Assembly (NCBI GenBank): GCA_022702545.1
Contig: JAHRBC010000005.1
Span: 2,170,001-2,234,000, forward strand
Reading direction: 5' to 3'
Source of the DNA: Phycomyces nitens
Lineage: Eukaryota > Mucoromycota > Mucoromycetes > Mucorales > Phycomycetaceae
DNA length: 64,000 nucleotides
The notes beneath the pieces were generated by a model. That model was given only the letters and a program-made list of their open reading frames with translations, had not been told where the DNA came from and did not search any database. Both the position numbers and the translations under genes were made by a program. Below, piece after piece: positions 57,667 to 64,000 of this stretch (position 1 is the first letter of the stretch; every line of letters begins with the position of its first letter).

Positions 57667-57855
57667 GAGCTTCGCTCCCCCCCCCCCCCTTGGGGGGTCC
57701 CCCACACCCCTTCCTTCCGGGGGGGGCCCAAACCCCTTCCTTCCGGGGGGGCCCAAACCCCTTCCTTCCGGGGGGGCCCAAACCCCTTCCTTCCGGGGGG
57801 GCCCAAACCCCTTCCTTCCGGGGGGGCCCAAACCCCTCCCTGCCGGGGGGGCCCC
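57667..57855. repeat. GC-rich minisatellite (25-26 bp unit, 6 copies) beside a hairpin
   Basis: After a GAGC-TTC-GCTC hairpin (57667-57677), a C13 run and a CCTTGGGGGG step, six units of about 25-26 bp follow (57707-57855), each made of CCTTCCTTCCGG, G-run, CCC, AAACCCC. G-runs of six to eight occur once per unit. All frames stay open because no stop is possible, so collagen-like Gly-Pro-Pro ORFs appear on both strands but are artefacts. It sits on the 3' side of the Helitron gene. Confidence 0.85.
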
Positions 57856-58115
57856 TTCCGTCCCTATGCTCAAGAAAGAGTATCTAATACTACTGTTAGT
57901 TACGATATACCTCGATTGTGTAACGTTAATTTGTTATAAATAAGTGTTACTGGCTAAATTCGGTGGCAAACAGTATATGTCTTTATCATTAATATGTATA
58001 ATATATCTATTTCTGATATTACATTATAAAAGGTACAATAGAAAGAATATTATTTAATAACAGTAGATATTTATAAAGATTTATTTAAATGGATAATATG
58101 TATATAATATGATGA
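57856..58115. other. Helitron 3' flank
   Basis: AT-rich sequence between the Rep-helicase stop and the minisatellite. No ORF. Confidence 0.4.
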
Positions 58116-61100
58116 TTAATTGATCAGTGCTTCTTTATATACAATATTTGCAGTATACTCCGAGTTGTCTGAGATCGCAACATGCACATTTGTTGGATTG
58201 GTGGCTCTTGATAAAGCAACATATAGTTGTCCATGAGAAAATACTGGCTGATCAAGGTATATGCCAACATGACTTAATGTCTGACCTTGCGCCTTATTAA
58301 TAGTCATGGCAAATGCTGGACGGACAGGGAATTGGCGTCGAGAGAGACGAAATGGAAACTCCCCATCATTTGTTGCCATATTGAACCGTGGGATCAAATG
58401 TTCTTGGCCACTGTGCCCTTGATCCAGTCTTTTGACAGCTATGACATACTGCGATAGTCTGGTCACAAATACCTTTGTTCCATTACAAAGTCCAGCCTCT
58501 GGATCAATGTTGCGCAGAATCAAAAGAGGCATACCAATCTTCAAGTTGAGCTTATGAGATGGTATCCCACTGCAAGAGATTGAGTTAAGAAACTCGATTG
58601 GATATTGGGCATTATCAGAATCTGGGTTATCCGAATCCATTACACTGTCTAAAGAATCAAATCTTTGTGCATCACCAGGGAAAAGATTAAGAGCGACAGT
58701 ATTAATTTGGTCAATTGTCTTGTTGGTGGGAGCAAGAATTGCACTGTGACTGTACTGCATAGGATCGATTTGGTCTGAAGATATGTACGGATATACTTTT
58801 TTTATGAGCTCCTCAAAATCCTTTGACTTCACACGCCATGGTACTGGGATATACATGCTGTGTTCATGCTCTCCTTGCCCATTTCCAATCTCTAAGAGTT
58901 TGGTAGCAAATTCTGCACCAAGATGCTCACTTTGCCCAATTCTCATGTTCTTTGTTAAATGCAAGACTTTGACATGACTCCAGAATGATGCTCTGTGAAG
59001 GCACTGTCCAACGATTTCCGACCGAGTACCTTTTCTGACAACGGGAAGGATTTGACGAAAATCGCCACCAAAGACAAAAACCTTGCCACCAAATGGAATA
59101 TTTTGGTATGCCGGATCAACAGCACCCATTATGTCTTTTAGACATTTGTCAACAGCTTCAAAATTGTACTTGCTACACATAACAGCCTCGTCCCAGAGAA
59201 AGAGAGATGTCTTTTGTAACAGATTGGCATGTGAGGATCCAAGTGAAATATTGCATGTCGAGTTTATATCTGCATTCAATGGTATCTTGAATCTGCTGTG
59301 AGCAGTTCTTCCACCAGGCAAAAGAATTGCAGCAATTCCGGAGCTTGCAACAGGAAGAGCAATCTTGTCCTGAGATCTGACATAGTTGAGAAGAGTCTTG
59401 AAAAGCAAAGACTTTCCAGTACCGCCAGGTCCATCCACAAAGAAAATTCTTGGCTGGTTTGTGTTGGTTGATGCACTTATACTTTCAACAATCCGATCAT
59501 ATGCCGTTTTTTGCTCAAGGTTTAACATTGGAACTGCTATATCCAGGCTTGCTTGTTCATCTTCTCGGTCATATCCTCTAGATTCAACTATTTCAAGAGC
59601 TTGGAGAGATGGCAGAGTTTCCAACTCTGTTATGAATATTTGTGGCATAGTGGGGAATTCCGACAGATTATGCCCTGTTACTTGCAATCGTGTCTGGATG
59701 TCTCCAAGAGCTCTCTTGAAAACATTCTGCTCTTGTTCTTCACTAATTGCATCTTCAACATTGGGGAAGGAACGGCGGATTGCAAAGAAGTAATCGTCAG
59801 ACATTCTATCTTTGTGTTTCTCCCAGAGAGAAGCAGGATCTGCAGGTGAGCAGTTGGTGAGAATGTAAGAGAATAAAGCTCTTATTGCAGCAGCGGAAGA
59901 AGCCATGTGGCCAGCTTCAGAGAGGCACAAATCCCACTCATTGTCATTTGCAAGCAGTCCAAGAGCAAGAGCAGCCTCTTGAAATGTCTCGCACTGAACA
60001 TCGTTCACTCTTTTGATATGCTCAAAGCTAGTTGGTCCAGGAATTTTGAGTAAGAGAAGTCTTAAACAAAACAATTCCATATTAGCTGGGCTTGCTGCAT
60101 ATATCCGTGCCACTACATCCTTGAATGGTGGTCGTGATCTTTGCTTCCATGTTTTGGTATCAGGACTCCATGTGTAGTGTTTTGGGATTTCGGGGTATGT
60201 ATATTGGCAGGCATTTTGGTCTTGTAAACAAAGTTCAAAGAAAGCCAACAGCATTGTTCCCTGCGAGACTGCATCTCTTGCCAACTGAAGCTGTTCAGCA
60301 CTCATATCTTCACGGAAGTTGACCAATTGCTCACCAGGCAGGTGGATGTTCAACCTTTGTACCATGGGAAAGTGGACATGGATTGGCATAGAGAAGATGC
60401 GGTATGCTGCTTCACATGGACCAATATACCTTGCATTCTGATACTCTGCTATTTCATCAACTGCCGGAGGGAGAATTTGGTCATTTGGAGTGATCGAGGC
60501 ATTTTCACCTCTAATCTCCAGTTGAGCTCGGTCAGATCCTTTAGTGATATACTTGCAAAGGTACTTTATGGCGCGAGTAGTCGAACATATCTCGACATTA
60601 ATATGTGCTGCATACTTGTGTGAAAGATATGGGTTGTAGGGCACTACATGCTGGTTGGTGGCAACAGAGGTTCCATGGTGAAAGGCATGGAATTGACCAT
60701 TGTTCCGTCTGCGGTATAATGGGTACCCATTCTTGCTCACTCTTGTCTCTACAAAAGCCTTTGGATAGCCTTTTGTGCATTGACCTTCTTTCATGCATGG
60801 TGCATTTGGGCGTGATGTTCCACATGGACCGTGAATCATTGAGCTGACAACTGTATTGTACAACTGTGGATTTTCGTGAGAGTTTGGCAACTCGGCACAA
60901 ACAAAGTGATCAAACTCTTGTGGTGTCTGTGGGCGTTCACCTTCTTCAAGAATGAAGAGCATGTGAGCATGGGGTAAACCTCTCTTCTGAAACTCAATGG
61001 TTAATATATATGAAGAGACTGCGCCAAAACATTTGCTGTTTGTGATATGCTTGATGAGTTCTTTCAGCTTCATATTGAACACGCGAACACAAAGTTCTGG

Positions 61101-62816
61101 ACGGTCTTGAGCCTTTTGTCCATGAAGTTCTCTGACAATTTCTGGCCACTGTGGGCTACAGGTAAAAGTAATGAAGAGAGTTGGTACTCCACGGGTTCTT
61201 ATAAGCGCCAATCCATCTTGAAGCATTTGTTTCATGTATCTTGGCCCTCCAGTGAATGAAGATGGGAGGATTACTGCTTTTCCAACCTGGCGAGGATCAT
61301 CGGCATTGTCCGATATGCCTTTATACAGCTCTACTCTCGGGCCATCTTGGTTCAGTCTGAGATACAGAAGCCGACTTGTCTCAATCCGTACATAATTGTC
61401 CACCAAGTACTGCTGGAACAATCTTCCATAGTGGTGAAGATATGTTCCATCACGAACCATTAATAGGAAACAGCAGTGGGCAAGGATCGAGACCCGGACG
61501 GATTGTCTGCTGCCATGAATCGCAGGATTTGGTGGAGTGCACGCAAGATTCATATGCCATCCATCATCACCAAAAGGGAACATAAGGACATAGTGGAGTG
61601 GGACGTACGCTGGATTCATCGAGCTAACGGATCGTAATCCAGTGATACGATCATTGATGACTACATCATGAGGCAACGCATTCCCATCTACACTTTCCTC
61701 AATGACCATTGCTGCAACTTCAGGTGAACTTTGGATATCGTAACGGCGTCCAATATCTCTGGCTGCCCGAATAATAACGTGAAGTGTGCCAAAAGGATGA
61801 TCACGATATTGCTCAGCTACTGATATAAGGGTTCTGGCATATGGGTTATGTATATTGAGTACATTTTGGATCATCTCAATTGTAGTGCTATCCAGTCCAG
61901 AAAACAGAGTTGCTCTTCTTGCTAATTGTTCATTCGTGTCACAAAAATAGATCTGTGAGAATCCAGCAGTTGTTGGATCTTGGGATCGAAGAGAGCCAAC
62001 ATTATGGTACATTGTACCATTTACGCGAAATGTAAAAACACCATCCCTTCCATTTGCAAGGTTCTCATCAATGTTTGCCTTGATTGAGACAAATGCAAAT
62101 GCATTATTGAAGGCCCTGATATTTTTGTGAAAGTTTTCAGCTTTCTGGTTTGAGCTATCGTGATTTGTAACAATATCCAATAGCTCTTGTGGGGGTGCAA
62201 TAGGTAATGGAAGTGTTATCTTTCCATTGGAGCAACACAATCCGAACCTTGGGTTTTGGACACTGCTAGATTGAAGACGCTCATCTATCCACATGTGCGC
62301 ATTGCAAAAGGGGCATCTGCTTTCCATACGTGGAAATATGTGCTGATGATATAGTGGACCATCAGTTTGACAAATGTTTTCCCCGACAATATTTTCAGGA
62401 ACAAACGGAATAGTGCGAGCAATTCTATACTGAGAAAATCTTGTAGTAGGTTGATTGGTTGTATTTCTTCTTGTATTAAAAGGACACTCCAAATTTGTTG
62501 CCCGGCGATGAGTGCTTGATCCACATCTTGGACAATTGCCAGAAATAGATCTGTCAGACTGTTGTATAATGCTTACAGCAGCAGAAATACCAATTTCTGT
62601 TCCTTCTTGATTATGAATAGCTGAAAGATTGTTGCTATTGCTGGGGCAATTGCGATGTGTTGAACGCCTGTGATCATGAGATCCACAGCTTGGGCAAGAC
62701 TGATAACCTTGCCTTTGATAAGGACCTGACTGATTGAGAGGACATTCACGATGAGATGTTCTCAGATGAGTGGTAGATCCACATCGGCAAGAATTCATTG
62801 TAGTAGTTGAAGGCAT
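58116..62816 (-). CDS. Helitron Rep-helicase transposase
   Basis: An uninterrupted frame; the ATG at 62816 gives 1,566 aa (an upstream ATG at 62861 would give 1,581). The N-terminus has three similar C-x(1,2)-C-G-S-x2-H-x(7,8)-C-P zinc-knuckle modules (near residues 9-26, 43-61, 95-114). A Helitron-like domain (SFTGGPRYMKQMLQDG) precedes the HUH Rep nuclease: the two-His motif RGLPHAHMLF (about 613) and the two-tyrosine motif YLCKYITKG (about 753). A Pif1-type helicase follows, with Walker A DGPGGTGKS (about 1129), Walker B LFLWDEAVM, and C-terminal INKAQGQTLSHVG and YVALSRATN. It drives rolling-circle transposition. All core catalytic motifs are intact, so the protein may be active. Confidence 0.95.
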   Translation of the reverse strand: MPSTTTMNSCRCGSTTHLRTSHRECPLNQSGPYQRQGYQSCPSCGSHDHRRSTHRNCPSNSNNLSAIHNQEGTEIGISAAVSIIQQSDRSISGNCPRCGSSTHRRATNLECPFNTRRNTTNQPTTRFSQYRIARTIPFVPENIVGENICQTDGPLYHQHIFPRMESRCPFCNAHMWIDERLQSSSVQNPRFGLCCSNGKITLPLPIAPPQELLDIVTNHDSSNQKAENFHKNIRAFNNAFAFVSIKANIDENLANGRDGVFTFRVNGTMYHNVGSLRSQDPTTAGFSQIYFCDTNEQLARRATLFSGLDSTTIEMIQNVLNIHNPYARTLISVAEQYRDHPFGTLHVIIRAARDIGRRYDIQSSPEVAAMVIEESVDGNALPHDVVINDRITGLRSVSSMNPAYVPLHYVLMFPFGDDGWHMNLACTPPNPAIHGSRQSVRVSILAHCCFLLMVRDGTYLHHYGRLFQQYLVDNYVRIETSRLLYLRLNQDGPRVELYKGISDNADDPRQVGKAVILPSSFTGGPRYMKQMLQDGLALIRTRGVPTLFITFTCSPQWPEIVRELHGQKAQDRPELCVRVFNMKLKELIKHITNSKCFGAVSSYILTIEFQKRGLPHAHMLFILEEGERPQTPQEFDHFVCAELPNSHENPQLYNTVVSSMIHGPCGTSRPNAPCMKEGQCTKGYPKAFVETRVSKNGYPLYRRRNNGQFHAFHHGTSVATNQHVVPYNPYLSHKYAAHINVEICSTTRAIKYLCKYITKGSDRAQLEIRGENASITPNDQILPPAVDEIAEYQNARYIGPCEAAYRIFSMPIHVHFPMVQRLNIHLPGEQLVNFREDMSAEQLQLARDAVSQGTMLLAFFELCLQDQNACQYTYPEIPKHYTWSPDTKTWKQRSRPPFKDVVARIYAASPANMELFCLRLLLLKIPGPTSFEHIKRVNDVQCETFQEAALALGLLANDNEWDLCLSEAGHMASSAAAIRALFSYILTNCSPADPASLWEKHKDRMSDDYFFAIRRSFPNVEDAISEEQEQNVFKRALGDIQTRLQVTGHNLSEFPTMPQIFITELETLPSLQALEIVESRGYDREDEQASLDIAVPMLNLEQKTAYDRIVESISASTNTNQPRIFFVDGPGGTGKSLLFKTLLNYVRSQDKIALPVASSGIAAILLPGGRTAHSRFKIPLNADINSTCNISLGSSHANLLQKTSLFLWDEAVMCSKYNFEAVDKCLKDIMGAVDPAYQNIPFGGKVFVFGGDFRQILPVVRKGTRSEIVGQCLHRASFWSHVKVLHLTKNMRIGQSEHLGAEFATKLLEIGNGQGEHEHSMYIPVPWRVKSKDFEELIKKVYPYISSDQIDPMQYSHSAILAPTNKTIDQINTVALNLFPGDAQRFDSLDSVMDSDNPDSDNAQYPIEFLNSISCSGIPSHKLNLKIGMPLLILRNIDPEAGLCNGTKVFVTRLSQYVIAVKRLDQGHSGQEHLIPRFNMATNDGEFPFRLSRRQFPVRPAFAMTINKAQGQTLSHVGIYLDQPVFSHGQLYVALSRATNPTNVHVAISDNSEYTANIVYKEALIN

Positions 62817-63312
62817 GTTGATACTATTTTTAAAAAAATGTGAAAAAGAAAGAACATACAAAACAAATATAAAAACAGCTTATATACTTTGGAGAGTTGA
62901 AACAGCAGTTAGAGATCCAGAAGATCAGCTATCCAATCAGTCACACTCTTAAAAATAGGTTCTTTTTTTATTGGTTAACACTTTTGTTGGATAAATTTAA
63001 TAAGTAGCTAAGTCACGTTACTTGTAAAAACTATGGATTTTAAGATAGACCTTTATAAATTTTTAGTTACTTGATACACATAAGTATATGTTTTTGGGGA
63101 AATTATATAGATAAATATACTTTGTTAAAAAGAATTAATTAATCAAATCAATATATTAAAGATATTTTTTACTATATTACTATAGGCAAATACTTATGTT
63201 TTATAAGTAGAATAGAGCAAGTGTATTGAAAGGGGAACGATATCACGTGATGAGTTAGCTAATAGGTAAATCACATGATCTCTAATTTCATTCTGTCTTA
63301 ATAATATGACCA
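62817..63312. other. Helitron 5' flank
   Basis: AT-rich non-coding DNA that should contain the 5' TC terminus of the Helitron; I could not fix the border. An ATCACGTGAT palindrome lies at about 63242-63249 with a second CACATGAT nearby. Confidence 0.4.
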
Positions 63313-63343
63313 GGAGCTTATGCTCCTTCCCCGCTTACGCGGG
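63313..63343. repeat. Two adjacent GC hairpins
   Basis: GGAGC-TTAT-GCTCC (63313-63326) is followed by CCCGC-TTAC-GCGGG (63330-63343). The first resembles the GAGC-TTC-GCTC hairpin at 57667 in sequence and orientation. Both sit beside a minisatellite, as Helitron 3' ends often do. Confidence 0.75.
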
Positions 63344-63359
63344 CACCACACCGGTTGGG

Positions 63360-63640
63360 CTCAGTCGTTGACTTCGCAAGTAATACGTTTACTGGTTTGG
63401 CTCAGTCGTAGACTTCGCATGTTATATGGTTCTACTTCTTTAGCTCAGTCGTAGACTTCGCAGTTTAAATGTTTCGACCGGTTTGGCTCAGTCGTAGACT
63501 TCGCATTTTATACGTTTTGACTGCTTAGGCTCAGTCGTAGACCGCATTTTATATGTTTCTACCGGTTTGGCTCAGTCGTAGACTTCGCAAGTTATATGTT
63601 TCTACTGGTTTAGCTCAGTTGTAGACTTTGCAACAAATAA
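63360..63640. repeat. Minisatellite, 41-43 bp unit, about seven copies
   Basis: CTCAGTCGTAGACTTCGCA recurs at 63360, 63401, 63444, 63487, 63530, 63571 and 63614, with a more variable tail (TTATATGTTTCTACTGGTTTGG-like). Copies differ by a few substitutions and one short deletion. No ORF. Confidence 0.9.
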
Positions 63641-63688
63641 GTTGGCTGGTTTTCGAATTTTAAGAGAATAGATGATATAAAATATTAT

Positions 63689-64000
63689 CTAGTATCTGGT
63701 TGCTCTGCCTTTCTTTGCGATTACTTCTTGGACTTGATTTGGCATGATGGCTACCAAATTTTCCAAAACTTGAAAAGGTATCTCTAACCATGTTTTGTGG
63801 ATTACTTCTTCAGGCTCATCCAGATTGATTATCTTTTCTCAATTGTGGAAAAGTTTCTGCGCAATATGAGCCCAGATATGCTCAATAGGATTGAGATCTG
63901 GGCTCTGTGCAGGCCAAAAGTCAAAGCTACTCAAGAGACACCTCTCTTTTTTATATCATGTGCCATAAGCACTAGTATGGCAGGGAGCGCCATCTTCTTG
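63689..64000 (-). pseudogene. Tc1/mariner transposase remnant, C-terminal part
   Basis: The frame enters from the window edge with QEDGAPCHTS (second catalytic Asp region), then WPAQSPDLNPIEHIWAHIA (third acidic residue) and a C-terminal KKGRATRY stop. Two in-frame TGA codons interrupt it, so it is inactive. The upstream part lies outside the window. It is only distantly similar to the 54331-54549 remnant. Confidence 0.85.

Noticed and set aside
57443..57939. Collagen-like Gly-Pro-Pro ORFs on both strands
   Set aside because: They come from the 25-26 bp GC minisatellite, which contains no stop codon in any frame. Frame shifts from unit to unit and both strands are equally open.

Overview
The window looks like nuclear DNA of an early-diverging, Mucoromycota-type (probably mucoralean) fungus. 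The evidence is AT-rich intergenic DNA full of ATT/TA microsatellites, protein genes broken by many 45-100 nt GT-AG (sometimes GC-AG) introns, a GPI-type chitin deacetylase, fungal SREBP and bHLH regulators, and fungal-style Helitron, LINE and Tc1/mariner elements. No rRNA, tRNA or CRISPR array was recognised. Most gene models were built by hand from splice signals and frame continuity; the exon sums quoted are all multiples of three.

Layout. 0-7.5 kb: 3' part of a protein kinase (truncated by the window edge), chitin deacetylase, a small unrecognised 165-aa protein, an Ino4/Mlx-type bHLH factor, and a GDP-fucose O-fucosyltransferase-like membrane protein. 7.9-11.9 kb: an accessory block with two TA-flanked mariner-type MITEs, a perfect 104-bp inverted repeat, and a nine-exon gene of unknown function whose stop codon lies inside that repeat. 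13-23 kb: a CREB/ATF-type bZIP, a single-pass membrane protein, cyclin L and an SREBP. 25-35 kb: FANCD2, a divergently transcribed serine/threonine dehydratase and tafazzin. 37-48 kb: a His/Pro-rich secreted protein, ataxin-3 deubiquitinase, PKA regulatory subunit, KDEL receptor, site-2 protease, Rab1/Ypt1 GTPase and an F-box protein. 48.4-64 kb: a transposon-rich block with an apparently complete LINE flanked by a 14-bp target duplication, degenerate Tc1/mariner pieces, one host-like C2H2 zinc-finger gene, a Helitron with an intact 1,581-codon Rep-helicase frame, and two GC-hairpin-associated minisatellites.

Functional links: SREBP (21.3-23.2 kb) and site-2 protease (42.7-44.9 kb) belong to one sterol/oxygen-sensing proteolysis pathway. 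The KDEL receptor, Ypt1 and S2P act in ER-Golgi trafficking. FANCD2 (DNA crosslink repair) and the dehydratase share a 254-bp divergent promoter region.
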